Source: an uncultured Bacteroidales bacterium
GTDB lineage: Bacteria; Bacteroidota; Bacteroidia; Bacteroidales; Paludibacteraceae
Length of the DNA: 64,000 nt
Direction of reading: 5' to 3'
NCBI GenBank assembly: GCA_902799185.1
Contig: CADBZO010000010.1
Location: forward strand, 1 to 64,000
Shown: positions 50,481 through 58,654 of the stretch, piece after piece
How positions within the stretch are numbered: the first letter of the stretch is position 1
Layout: every line of letters starts with the position of its first letter
Notes under the pieces: model-generated
The model's input: only the letters and a program-made list of their open reading frames with translations
Database searches by the model: none
Told to the model about the DNA's origin: nothing
Made by a program: the position numbers and the translations under genes

Positions 50481-51977
50481 ATGAAAAAGATATTTAGATT
50501 CTTAGGCGTCGTGCTGCTCATTGCAGCAATCAGCGCCGGAACAACACTCACCGTGCTACGGCTAAATGACAAATTAAAAATTACGAATTACGAATTGACC
50601 AGTTTTGCTGCCGGCAAAGATTCTTTGTCTGTCCCTGCTGCTTACAGCCGTTTTGCTTCGTTGCCGCAGGCTGGAGAGACGGATTTTACGCAGGCTGCCG
50701 AGCTGTCTGTCAATGCGGTAGTCCACGTCAAGACGACCTACCGCAACCAGGTCTCCTCGCAGCAGATGGACCTTTTTGAGTTCTTCTTCGGCCGTCCGGG
50801 GCAGCAACGCGAGATGCCGGCGCAGCAGGCGTCCGGTTCGGGCGTCATCATCTCCGAGGACGGATATATCGTCACCAACAACCATGTCATCGACCGTGCG
50901 GACCAGATTCAGGTGGTCCTCAACGACAAACGCGAGTACACGGCTACGCTGGTCGGCACTGACCCGAACACGGATATCGCGCTCTTGAAAATTGACGAGA
51001 CAGGTCTGCCGGTAATCCTGATGGGCAACTCCGACGACTTGCGCGTCGGCGAATGGGTGCTTGCGGTCGGCAATCCGTTCAACCTGACTTCGACCGTCAC
51101 GGCGGGTATCGTGTCCGCCAAGGCGCGTAACATCAACATCCTCAACGCCGAGATGAAGATTGAGTCGTTCATTCAGACCGACGCGGCAGTCAATCCTGGC
51201 AACTCCGGCGGTGCGCTGGTTAACACGCGCGGCGAGTTGGTAGGTATCAACACCGCCATCGCTTCGCAGACAGGTTCCTATTCGGGCTACAGTTTTGCGG
51301 TGCCGACAAGTATCGTGCAGAAAGTGGTGAGCGACATCCGCCAGTACGGCGTCGTGCAGCGTGCTATCCTCGGCGTGCAGATGCGTGAGATCACTTCCGA
51401 ACTGAAGAAAGAGAAAAACCTGACGACCCTTCAAGGGGCATACGTGGAACGCGTAGTGCCGGACGGTGCGGCAGAGAAAGCAGGCATCAAGAGCGGCGAT
51501 GTGATCACGCGTGTTGACGATGCGGCTGTCAAGACCGGCACCGACCTGCAGGAACACATCGGGCGTCACCGTCCGGGTGATGTAGTGAGTGTGACGCTGC
51601 TCCGTGATGGCAAGACCATGACCGTTCAGGCTACGCTCACCAACCGCGAGGGTGGTACAGGCGTCATCTCCGCCGAGGACAAAGCGTCCGTTCTGGGTGC
51701 CACCTTCTCCGAACTGACCGATGCGCAGAAAGAACGCCTGGGTATCAACTACGGTTTGCAGATCAAGTCCCTCAAATCCGGCAAACTGAAGAGTGCCGGT
51801 GTTCCCTCGGACTTCATCATCCTGAAGGTCAATAACCGCTCCGTGCGCACCGAGGAAGACCTTGACGACATCGTCCGCCGTGCCAACTCCGCCTCCGAGC
51901 ATGACCGCGTCCTCTTCATCACTGGCTGCACGCCACAAGGCCGCATCCGCTACTACGCTGTCAATCTGGCAGAGTAA
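50481..51977 (+). CDS. htrA: HtrA/Deg-family serine protease, 498 aa
   Basis: Periplasmic quality-control protease or chaperone. Start 50481 gives signal anchor MKKIFRFLGVVLLIAAISAG. The catalytic triad is intact: H135 (VTNNHVID), D165 (NTDIALLKID), S242 (NPGNSGGALV). Two PDZ domains follow (about residues 290-380 and 400-495), the second rather degenerate. Residues about 31-40 (DKLKITNYELT) come from an AATTCGT-type heptamer repeat inserted after the membrane anchor. A sigma-54-like promoter precedes it, which would link expression to an enhancer-binding regulator. Confidence 0.95.
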   Translation: MKKIFRFLGVVLLIAAISAGTTLTVLRLNDKLKITNYELTSFAAGKDSLSVPAAYSRFASLPQAGETDFTQAAELSVNAVVHVKTTYRNQVSSQQMDLFEFFFGRPGQQREMPAQQASGSGVIISEDGYIVTNNHVIDRADQIQVVLNDKREYTATLVGTDPNTDIALLKIDETGLPVILMGNSDDLRVGEWVLAVGNPFNLTSTVTAGIVSAKARNINILNAEMKIESFIQTDAAVNPGNSGGALVNTRGELVGINTAIASQTGSYSGYSFAVPTSIVQKVVSDIRQYGVVQRAILGVQMREITSELKKEKNLTTLQGAYVERVVPDGAAEKAGIKSGDVITRVDDAAVKTGTDLQEHIGRHRPGDVVSVTLLRDGKTMTVQATLTNREGGTGVISAEDKASVLGATFSELTDAQKERLGINYGLQIKSLKSGKLKSAGVPSDFIILKVNNRSVRTEEDLDDIVRRANSASEHDRVLFITGCTPQGRIRYYAVNLAE

Positions 51978-52001
51978 AAATGTACGATTGTTAAGACTTA
52001 G

Positions 52002-52034
52002 AATGATAAAGGGGGCTGTTTTTGCCCCCTTTAT
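52002..52034 (+). terminator. Terminator of htrA
   Basis: A perfect long stem of GATAAAGGGGGC type pairs with its complement GCCCCCTTTATC around the loop TGTTTTT; it lies 25 bp past the htrA stop. The U tract is weak. Confidence 0.7.
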
Positions 52035-52037
52035 CGT

Positions 52038-52106
52038 CCCGTATGTTTCTCGTAGGTCTCTCGTACGCGGCAGGTCAGTGCCAAAAGTGACGATTATTAA
52101 GAATCT
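52038..52106. repeat. 11-bp repeats and CGATTATTAAGA motif downstream of htrA
   Basis: Three 11-mers (CCCGTATGTTT, CTCGTAGGTCT, CTCGTACGCGG) fill 52038-52070; AAAAGTGACGATTATTAAGA follows at 52083-52102. It stands between htrA and the convergent acyltransferase gene. A GATAAAGGGGG...CCCCCTTTATC hairpin (52002-52034) before it probably ends htrA transcription. Confidence 0.85.
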
Positions 52107-52141
52107 ATAAAGCAATATTGTCTACTATAAAAGTGAGACTT

Positions 52142-52666
52142 CTACTTTCTCATTCTAAGAATTTTAGCAGGGTTTCCTCCAACTACAGCGTAATCGGGCA
52201 CATCTTTAGTGACAACTGCACCTGCTCCAATAATACTATGTGCTCCAATATGTTTACAACCGGGAAGAATAATTGCACGAGCACCGATCCATACATCTTG
52301 CTCTATCTCAAGCGGAGTGTCTGGAAGACAACCGGATGAACCAATTGGCAATTCGGGATTGTCGTAAGAATGTCCCCCCCCTTGAAATAAAACATTCTCG
52401 CCCATCAATAATCCACCATGAACGGTGACAATACGGCAATGATTGACAAAGTCCTTACCTATACATCCACCTGCCAAAAAGTGAAAACTTTTACCATTAC
52501 CTATATATGCTCCTTGCTCCAAATTCACATATCCTTTACACTCCGCAAAAAGATGCTTAGCACATTGCCACCGCAACCACTGAGCAAATCGTCCTAATAT
52601 TGGTCTGTTGGATTTAGGCAAATACCGGGCAATTCCGTAATAAATAATTAGCCAGAACTTTCTCAT
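52142..52666 (-). CDS. Left-handed beta-helix acyltransferase, 174 aa
   Basis: A hexapeptide-repeat O-acetyltransferase of the WbbJ/CatB type. The hallmark is the repeated [LIV]-G-x-x-x-x pattern at [40 protein letters not shown] and [20 protein letters not shown], with terminal [14 protein letters not shown]. It probably acetylates a cell-surface sugar, though no glycosyltransferase is adjacent. The long hairpin element at 52735-52895 lies in its upstream region. Confidence 0.9.
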   Translation of the reverse strand: MRKFWLIIYYGIARYLPKSNRPILGRFAQWLRWQCAKHLFAECKGYVNLEQGAYIGNGKSFHFLAGGCIGKDFVNHCRIVTVHGGLLMGENVLFQGGGHSYDNPELPIGSSGCLPDTPLEIEQDVWIGARAIILPGCKHIGAHSIIGAGAVVTKDVPDYAVVGGNPAKILRMRK

Positions 52667-52710
52667 TTTTTAAGATTTATGCGTTCGGCTAAGTTTACTG
52701 GCATAAAAAA

Positions 52711-52735
52711 GCGGGACAACCTATTTCTATCCCGC
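52711..52735 (-). terminator. Terminator-like hairpin
   Basis: GCGGGA (52711-52716) pairs with TCCCGC (52730-52735), with AAAAAA to its left giving a U tract on the minus strand. It lies between the composite hairpin element and the acyltransferase start, and could attenuate that gene or end an upstream small RNA. Confidence 0.6.
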
Positions 52736-52998
52736 AACTCTAGGCTCTCGCATTGCCTGTATAGTAGGATAGCAACACGAAGCCCGCTGTGTATAAATAT
52801 AGTTTGCCCATACAGGCATATATATATACACATACAGACATTCATTGTTGCAATGCCTTGACTATACTTGTTTGAATTTGCGAGATTCAGAGTTGCCAAG
52901 AACAAAGCGCAATAAACGCTGTTAGTAATTCAATATGTTATCGCGCGGCGCTCCGCGCGTTTCTCCTGTTTAGTGTCTCGGAGAGGGACGATATGTTA
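52735..52998. other. Composite hairpin element, copy A
   Basis: Nested stems on one axis: 52735-52741 with 52889-52895, 52746-52752 with 52879-52885, 52759-52765 with 52861-52867, 52772-52777 with 52846-52851, 52788-52795 with 52825-52832, and 52805-52808 with 52815-52818. Next comes a GCGCGG/CCGCGC hairpin (52943-52958) and the block GTCTCGGAGAGGGACGAT (52975-52992). The same two parts, in the same order, recur at 60719-60980. No gene is seen in 52667-53040. Confidence 0.75.
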
Positions 52999-53040
52999 TA
53001 TTGTTTTTTTATCTGTTGTTTAGTAATCTCATATTTGAGG

Positions 53041-53259
53041 TTATTTGTTCGATAACTGATTTAACAGCATCATTCCTTTTACCGTCAGCAGGTATTTCTG
53101 GCGAGGGTGACGAGGACTATCGGGATAAAGCAGACGCACAAAGCCGTTTTCTATGGCGGGATTGAGATAGTTCTCTATAAAAGTCGGGCGGTGCTTCAAT
53201 TCTATTTTACCCATTATTTCCTTAATAGATAGTTTTTCAAGCCCTATAGACATAACCAA
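53041..53259 (-). pseudogene. C-terminal remnant of a Fic/AlbA_2-type protein
   Basis: The 72-residue stretch reads LSIKEIMGKIELKHRPTFIE, then NYLNPAIENGFVRLLYPDSP and RHPRQKYLLTVKGM, the winged-helix tail typical of Bacteroidota Fic or AlbA_2 ATP-binding proteins. The catalytic part is missing: the same frame continues upstream to about 53350 (through DLISTENQIYTEDENTIRLV) and then meets stops. It is therefore most likely a decayed gene; a small regulator with only the winged helix is a less likely alternative. Confidence 0.6.
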
Positions 53260-53323
53260 ACGAATAGTGTTCTCGTCTTCCGTATATATCTGATTTTCAG
53301 TGCTTATTAGGTCGCTTGTCCAA

Positions 53324-53426
53324 TCAAGGTTGCAATTTGTGACCTTGAAGAATCTTCACTTGAAGTCGCAATTTGCGACTTCAAGTTTTCCTCCTCATCG
53401 TTCAAGGTCGCAAATTGCGATCTTGA
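53324..53426. repeat. Three palindromes with GTCGCAANTTGCGAC core
   Basis: 53324-53348, 53358-53386 (perfect over 29 bp: ACTTGAAGTCGCAA, T, TTGCGACTTCAAGT) and 53402-53426 are successive inverted repeats sharing the core. The core also occurs in the ORF6N gene (46133-46149). This gap between the remnant gene and leuS contains no other feature. Confidence 0.85.
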
Positions 53427-53469
53427 AAGTTCTGCCTCTTCTTTCTATGTCCTTCTTCTTTGCCATTCT

Positions 53470-56331
53470 TTACATCACAATATTGACAATCCTGCCGGGG
53501 ACGACGATGATCTTTTTCGGTGTGTTGCCGGCGAGATATTTGGATGTGTCTTCGTGCGCAAGGACAAGTTTCTCCACTTCCTCTTTCGGGGTGTCCTTCG
53601 GGCACTCAAGCGTGAAACGCACCTTGCCGTTGAACTGAACAGGATACTTCTGCGTGTCCTCTACGAGGTACGCCTCATTGCACTCCGGCCACTCGGCGTT
53701 CACGACGAAGGAAGAAACTTCGTCTAAACATGCTCGAAGGTCAATGCAGTTTTCTGAGGGAACTTTCTTGCCGATTGCTTGGCATCTATGCCACATCTCC
53801 TCTGCGATATGCGGAGCGTACGGCGCAAGAAGAACGGCTATCGGCTCCAAGATCGCACGCTTGTTGCACTTGAGTGCGCTTAACTCGTTCTGCGCAATCA
53901 TGAACGCCGGAATAGAGGTGTTGAACGAGAAGTTCTCCACATCCCACGTGATCTTCTTAATCAGTTTATGCAGGCTACGCAGTTCTTCTTTGGTCGGTTC
54001 CTCGTCCGTGATATTCTCGTACATGTTCCAGAGACGTTTGAGGAAACGGTGCACGCCATCAATACCGTTGGTGTCCCACGGTTTGGACATCTCCAGCGGA
54101 CCGAGGAACATCTCATACAGACGCAGCGTGTCGGCGCCGAACTTGGCAATCACGTCATCGGGATTGACCACGTTGAACATCGACTTGCTCATTTTCTCTA
54201 CCGCCCAGCCGCAGATATACTGCTTTGCGCCGGCGGTGTAGCCCGTCAGCTCGGACGATGTGCCGTCCGCAAAGACAAACTCGGCGTTCTTGAACTCCGG
54301 CATCCATGCGCGGAAGGCGTTGATGTCCAGCACGTCGTTGTTGACGATATTCACATTCACGTGAATAGGCTGCACTTTGCCCTTGTATTCGGGGTTCTCG
54401 ATGAGGTTATAACTGATATAGAGGTTGCCCGTCGCGCCTTCGCCGATATAGCGATAGACGAAGTTCGAACGGCCCTGAATCATACCTTGGTTGATGAGTT
54501 TCTTGAACGGTTCGTCCTCGCATATATAGCCGAGGTCATAGAGGAACTTGTTCCAGAAACGGCTGTAAATCAGGTGTCCCGTAGCGTGTTCGGAACCGCC
54601 GAGATAGAGATCCACCTGCCGCCAGTAAGCGTTCACGTCCTTATCGACCAGCGCTTTGTCATTGTGCGGGTCCATGTAACGCAGGTAGTAAGCTGACGAG
54701 CCTGCGAAGCCCGGCATCGTGCAGAGTTCCAGCGGGAAGACTGTCTTGTTGTCAATCAGCGATTTATCTACTACCTTGCGGTTCGCTTCGTCCCATGCCC
54801 ATACAGCGGCGTTGCCCAGCGGCGGTTCGCCTGTCTCGGTGGGTTTGAAGTCCGACACCTCCGGCAGTTCAAGCGGCATACACTCTTCGGGCAGCGTATA
54901 AGGCATGCCGTCTTTGTAGTATATCGGGAACGGTTCGCCCCAGTAACGCTGGCGGCTGAAGATAGCGTCGCGCAGACGGTAATTGACTTTCACGCGACCG
55001 ATGCCGGTGTTCGTGATATATTCCTTCATGGCTTGGATAGCCTCTTTGACCTCCATGCCGTTGAGGAAACCGGAGTTGATCATCTTGCCCTCTTTGGCGT
55101 CGAACGACTCCTCGGAGACGTCTGCGCCTTCAATCAGCGGAATAATCGGCAGGTTGAAATGTTTGGCGAAGGCGTAGTCGCGGCTGTCGTGCGCCGGAAC
55201 CGCCATGATAGCGCCGGTACCGTAGCCTGCAAGCACGTAATCGGAGATATAAATAGGAATCTCGCCTTGTGTGAGCGGATTGATGGCATACGAGCCTGTG
55301 AAGACACCCGTCACGCGGCGGTCGGCGATGCGCTCACGCTCCGTGCGGTTCTTGCAGCGGGTGAGGTAAGCCTCCACTTCTTCGCGCTGCTCGTCGGTCA
55401 CCACGCGCTGCACATACTCGCTCTCCGGCGCCAGCACCATGAATGTCACGCCATAGATTGTGTCCGCACGGGTGGTGAAGATAGTAAACGGCGCGTCTTG
55501 CCCTTTGACGGTGAACTGCATTTCTGCGCCTTCGCTGCGACCGATCCAGTTGCGCTGGGTCTCTTTGAGGCTCTCGGTCCAGTCGATGCGGTCCAAGCCC
55601 TCCAACAGACGGCCTGCGTACGCACTCACGCGCAGACACCATTGCCTCATCACACGTTGCTCTACCGGATAGCCGCCACGGACGGATAGTCCTTCGGAAA
55701 CCTCGTCGTTCGCCAGCACCGTACCCAGTTTCGGGCACCAGTTGACTTTCGTGTCCGCCAGATAAGCGATGCGGTAGTTCATCAGCCGCTCCTGTTTCTC
55801 GCGCTCGGAGAGAGTAGCCCATTTCGGGTCGTTCGCCTCGAACTCCGCAATCAGTTTGGAGATAGGTTGCGCTTTCTGGGTCTTGGGGTCGAAATAACTG
55901 TTGAACATCTGCACGAACGCCCATTGGGTCCATTTGTAGAACTTCGGATCGCAGGTGCGCACCTCGCGGTTCCAGTCGTAGCAGAAACCGATTTTCTTGA
56001 GTTGCTCGATATAGCGGTCAATGTTCTTGAAGGTCGTCTCCTGCGGGTGCGTACCGGTCTGGATGGCGTATTGCTCTGCCGGCAGACCGTAGCTGTCAAA
56101 ACCCATCGGGTGCAGCACATTAAAGCCTTTCAGACGCTTGTACCGCGCGTAGATGTCACTGGCGATATACCCCAACGGGTGACCTACGTGCAGTCCTGCG
56201 CCCGAAGGGTAAGGGAACATATCGAGCACGTAGTAGTGCGGTTTGTCACTCTCATTGGAAACGGTGTAAACCCCCGCTTCCGCCCATGCCTTTTGCCACT
56301 TGCTCTCAATGTCAGAAAAGTTGTATTCCAT
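53470..56331 (-). CDS. leuS: Leucyl-tRNA synthetase, 953 aa
   Basis: Charges tRNA-Leu. HIGH-type motif in [20 protein letters not shown] (about residue 50) and KMSKS in [16 protein letters not shown] (about 685); the editing domain with its T-rich loop ([20 protein letters not shown]) is intact. The DUF/zinc-like insertion near the catalytic site is typical of this group. Start 56331 is supported by the promoter at 56451-56421. Length somewhat above E. coli LeuRS, usual for Bacteroidota. Confidence 0.97.
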   Translation of the reverse strand: MEYNFSDIESKWQKAWAEAGVYTVSNESDKPHYYVLDMFPYPSGAGLHVGHPLGYIASDIYARYKRLKGFNVLHPMGFDSYGLPAEQYAIQTGTHPQETTFKNIDRYIEQLKKIGFCYDWNREVRTCDPKFYKWTQWAFVQMFNSYFDPKTQKAQPISKLIAEFEANDPKWATLSEREKQERLMNYRIAYLADTKVNWCPKLGTVLANDEVSEGLSVRGGYPVEQRVMRQWCLRVSAYAGRLLEGLDRIDWTESLKETQRNWIGRSEGAEMQFTVKGQDAPFTIFTTRADTIYGVTFMVLAPESEYVQRVVTDEQREEVEAYLTRCKNRTERERIADRRVTGVFTGSYAINPLTQGEIPIYISDYVLAGYGTGAIMAVPAHDSRDYAFAKHFNLPIIPLIEGADVSEESFDAKEGKMINSGFLNGMEVKEAIQAMKEYITNTGIGRVKVNYRLRDAIFSRQRYWGEPFPIYYKDGMPYTLPEECMPLELPEVSDFKPTETGEPPLGNAAVWAWDEANRKVVDKSLIDNKTVFPLELCTMPGFAGSSAYYLRYMDPHNDKALVDKDVNAYWRQVDLYLGGSEHATGHLIYSRFWNKFLYDLGYICEDEPFKKLINQGMIQGRSNFVYRYIGEGATGNLYISYNLIENPEYKGKVQPIHVNVNIVNNDVLDINAFRAWMPEFKNAEFVFADGTSSELTGYTAGAKQYICGWAVEKMSKSMFNVVNPDDVIAKFGADTLRLYEMFLGPLEMSKPWDTNGIDGVHRFLKRLWNMYENITDEEPTKEELRSLHKLIKKITWDVENFSFNTSIPAFMIAQNELSALKCNKRAILEPIAVLLAPYAPHIAEEMWHRCQAIGKKVPSENCIDLRACLDEVSSFVVNAEWPECNEAYLVEDTQKYPVQFNGKVRFTLECPKDTPKEEVEKLVLAHEDTSKYLAGNTPKKIIVVPGRIVNIVM

Positions 56332-56420
56332 ATATTTTAATTTACGATTTACTAATTTACGATGTACGATTTATGTACGATTTGGTCATTGGATTATTTT
56401 CTCATTGACCTTTGCGGCTG

Positions 56421-56451
56421 CAAAGGTACTACTTATTTTTGACATACGCAA
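56421..56451 (-). promoter_or_regulatory. Promoter of leuS
   Basis: TTG (56451-56449), 20-bp spacer, TACCTTTG (56428-56421) on the minus strand. It has the same spacer motifs (TATGTCA, AAGTAG) as the accessory-gene promoters. A TTTACGA-type short repeat fills 56334-56395, in the leader. Confidence 0.85.
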
Positions 56452-56531
56452 GCATTCGGGCATTTTTTTGCCTTTCTATCAAAAAATCTGCCTGCGCATA
56501 CAGGCGGAATGTATGGAGAATTAAAAGCTTT

Positions 56532-57788
56532 TTAGTTATCAATATACGCTGCTGGGTTGCGGAGGAAATCATACACATTAACAAAGTATATCCCTTTGTC
56601 ATCCATGTGCGTGGGTTCCAACATACCGGAAATGACTACACGGCGAAAACCATCCGATAGACGAGTCAGGGAATTTATCTCTTGGCGATATTTGTCTTCG
56701 TTTTGAAGTTTATATGCAGATTGAATATATACCCGGGAATAGCCCTTATTGCATACAAAATCCACCTCAAAAGTCTGACGTTTGCGCTTTCCGTCCTCAT
56801 CTTTTTGCTCTACAACTACTTGTCCGACATCTACCGTATATCCCAGCATTCTCAATTCATTATAAATGAGGTTTTCCATCAGATGTCCTTCTTCGTATTG
56901 GCGGAAACCGATACGTGCATTACGCAATCCCAAATCCTCAAAATAGAATTTATAGGGGGTATCAATATATTTGCGGCCTTTGATATCATAGCGGATAGAA
57001 CGTTCTATCATAAACGCATCCTCTAAATAACTCAAATACTTGGCTACCGTCTCAAAAGAAATGCTACTTTTCTTAACGGAATGGAACGTGTTTACCAATT
57101 TGCTGGGATTTGTCATGCAGCCTATCGAAGAAGCTAAAGTGCTAACCAATTCGCTAAGGTCATCATCGTTTAGAATCGTATATCGCTCACGGATGTCACG
57201 TAAGTATGTATGCGTGAACTGCTGAAGCAGGTAAGATTTTTTCTTTTCTGCATCCGTCTCAAGAACGACCTGCGGCAAGCCGCCATACAACATGTATTCG
57301 TTTAACAAATCCACCATATCCCCTTGACGGAAATCTGCAAACTCTCGGAAAGAAAGAGGATGAACACGAATCTCATCGCCTCGACCTCTAAACTCAGTAA
57401 TGACATCTTTGCTTAGGAAGCGTGCGTTACTGCCGGTGACAAATACATCTACATTGCTCTTCTTGAGAAAACTATTGAGGACATCTTCGAATTCGCTAAC
57501 CATCTGCACTTCGTCCAGCATTACATAATAATGTCCGTCATCTGTTATGCGAGAGTAGATATACTCCAGTAGCGTGTCAGGATTACGGAGTGTTTTGTTT
57601 AAACGGTCTTCCAAATCAACCTCTATCAAATGGGAAGAATCTACTCCTTTCTCCAATAGGTAGTTATGGAACAAGGTGAATAACAGGTAAGATTTACCGC
57701 ATCTGCGCATGCCGGTTATCACTTTAATCATCTGGTTCCCGCACGCATGAACGAGTTGCTGCAGATATTTATCTCTATTAATTTGCAT
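56532..57788 (-). CDS. DUF4143-type AAA ATPase, 418 aa
   Basis: The P-loop lies in VITGMRRCGKSYLLFTLFHN (about residues 20-40), the Walker B region in YYVMLDEVQMVSEFEDVLNS, and the C-terminal half has the DUF4143 pattern (KFYFEDLGLRNARIGFRQYE, then EVDFVCNKGYSRVYIQSAYK), a PDDEXK-like fold. Such ATPases are widespread, often multicopy, in gut Bacteroidota; the function is unknown and links to mobile elements are suspected. It has an accessory-type promoter at 57874-57844. Confidence 0.9.
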   Translation of the reverse strand: MQINRDKYLQQLVHACGNQMIKVITGMRRCGKSYLLFTLFHNYLLEKGVDSSHLIEVDLEDRLNKTLRNPDTLLEYIYSRITDDGHYYVMLDEVQMVSEFEDVLNSFLKKSNVDVFVTGSNARFLSKDVITEFRGRGDEIRVHPLSFREFADFRQGDMVDLLNEYMLYGGLPQVVLETDAEKKKSYLLQQFTHTYLRDIRERYTILNDDDLSELVSTLASSIGCMTNPSKLVNTFHSVKKSSISFETVAKYLSYLEDAFMIERSIRYDIKGRKYIDTPYKFYFEDLGLRNARIGFRQYEEGHLMENLIYNELRMLGYTVDVGQVVVEQKDEDGKRKRQTFEVDFVCNKGYSRVYIQSAYKLQNEDKYRQEINSLTRLSDGFRRVVISGMLEPTHMDDKGIYFVNVYDFLRNPAAYIDN

Positions 57789-57843
57789 AGCAAAAATGAT
57801 TTACTTTCTAAAAAAGTGTGTATTTCCACAAAAATTTCGAGTG

Positions 57844-57874
57844 CAAAATTACTGCTTTTTTTTGACATATGCAA
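57844..57874 (-). promoter_or_regulatory. Promoter of the DUF4143 ATPase gene
   Basis: TTG (57874-57872), 20-bp spacer, TAATTTTG (57851-57844) on the minus strand, with spacer TATGTCAAAAAAAAGCAG. Confidence 0.85.
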
Positions 57875-57921
57875 GAAGTATAGAAATTTTGTAGATTTTT
57901 TGCGTGTATTTAGCTTCCATT

Positions 57922-58065
57922 CCCGTTACCATCTCGTTACCATTACGTACGTCACTGTCCCGTTTTTTATCCGCTTGTTGCCCTAAAAAGTATCCGATTA
58001 TTAAGATTTTGACATGTAGGAGTCAAGTAAGACTAAAATAAGACTTATGTAAGAGTTAAGTAAGA
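57922..58065. repeat. 11-bp repeat clusters around CCGATTATTAAGATTT
   Basis: Three 11-mers (CCCGTTACCAT, CTCGTTACCAT, TACGTACGTCA) fill 57922-57954; the motif AAAAGTATCCGATTATTAAG, continuing ATTT, is at 57986-58009; four 11-mers ending in TAAGA (GTCAAGTAAGA, CTAAAATAAGA, CTTATGTAAGA, GTTAAGTAAGA) fill 58022-58065. This repeats the plan of 49970-50125. Confidence 0.9.
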
Positions 58066-58131
58066 CTTTAAACCTGTTCATAATCGCCCATTTCCGCCCC
58101 GAGAAATGTACTATTTTTAAGATATTAGGGT

Positions 58132-58282
58132 CCCGCAAATTTTAATTTGTGCGGGTGAAGAAGTGCTTCGGATAGCACTTCGAGTGTTGCAAGCAACACA
58201 TAGAACCTCGGAGGCATAAGTTGCCCATCAATGAAACGGAGCGGTATCGATCATTGCACACTCGCTGCCGAACGCGAGTGTG
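58132..58282. other. Block of four hairpins
   Basis: H1 CCCGCA/TGCGGG (58132-58155), H2 AAGTGCT/AGCACTT (58161-58180), H3 GTGTTGC/GCAACAC (58184-58199) and H4 CACACTCGC/GCGAGTGTG (58257-58282) follow one another. Stem lengths are 6, 7, 7 and 9 bp. No coding function is apparent. They precede the 23-bp array. Confidence 0.75.
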
Positions 58283-58322
58283 AAGGAATAATAAATGATA
58301 TTTGCAAATATTTTTTGCACTT

Positions 58323-58437
58323 TTCCGAAGATTGTGGGTGTTTTATTCCGAAAGTTGTGGCTATTTTGTTCCGAAAGTTGAGGATGTTTTATTCCGAAGA
58401 TTGTGGTTCGTTTGTTCCGAGATCTGTGGATTCCTCT
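58323..58437. repeat. 23-bp-period direct array, five copies
   Basis: Copies start at 58323, 58346, 58369, 58392 and 58415, spacing exactly 23 bp. The 15-bp core is TTCCGAAGATTGTGG (copies 1 and 4), TTCCGAAAGTTGTGG, TTCCGAAAGTTGAGG and TTCCGAGATCTGTGG; the 8-bp linkers are T-rich and variable. CCGATTATTAAGAT follows at 58449-58462. Period 23 is not a codon multiple, so it is not a coding repeat. The remaining gap to 58654 shows nothing recognised. Confidence 0.93.
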
Positions 58438-58654
58438 TGTTTGTATTGCCGATTATTAAGATGGGTGTATAAAGCAACTTGCATACCCTATTACAGCCAA
58501 AAACATAAACCAACGAAGCCGTCAATCAGCCACTCTCGCACCACTATTAGACACGGCATAAGAAAGTTCTGCTGTTAAGAATTCTATACAACGAAAACAA
58601 GTGACCTTTCAGCCACTTGCTCTCGTATAAGGTTGCTATACCCTTACTATACCT

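Noticed and set aside
50574..52115. 513-codon minus-strand ORF opposite htrA
   Set aside because: The plus strand holds the full catalytic triad and PDZ domains of HtrA; the opposite frame is a shadow.
52663..52905. 80-codon ORF upstream of the acyltransferase
   Set aside because: It lies within the long multi-stem hairpin element and has no protein-like features.
53324..53426. Protein-coding continuation of the Fic-like remnant
   Set aside because: All minus frames meet stops within the palindromes, so an intact gene is excluded.
58323..58437. CRISPR array
   Set aside because: Linkers of 8 bp are far too short and partly similar; no cas genes are nearby. The 9- and 11-bp arrays are contiguous without spacers.
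58231..58578. 115-codon ORF across the 23-bp array
   Set aside because: A period of 23 bp destroys any periodic protein pattern and the composition is not protein-like.
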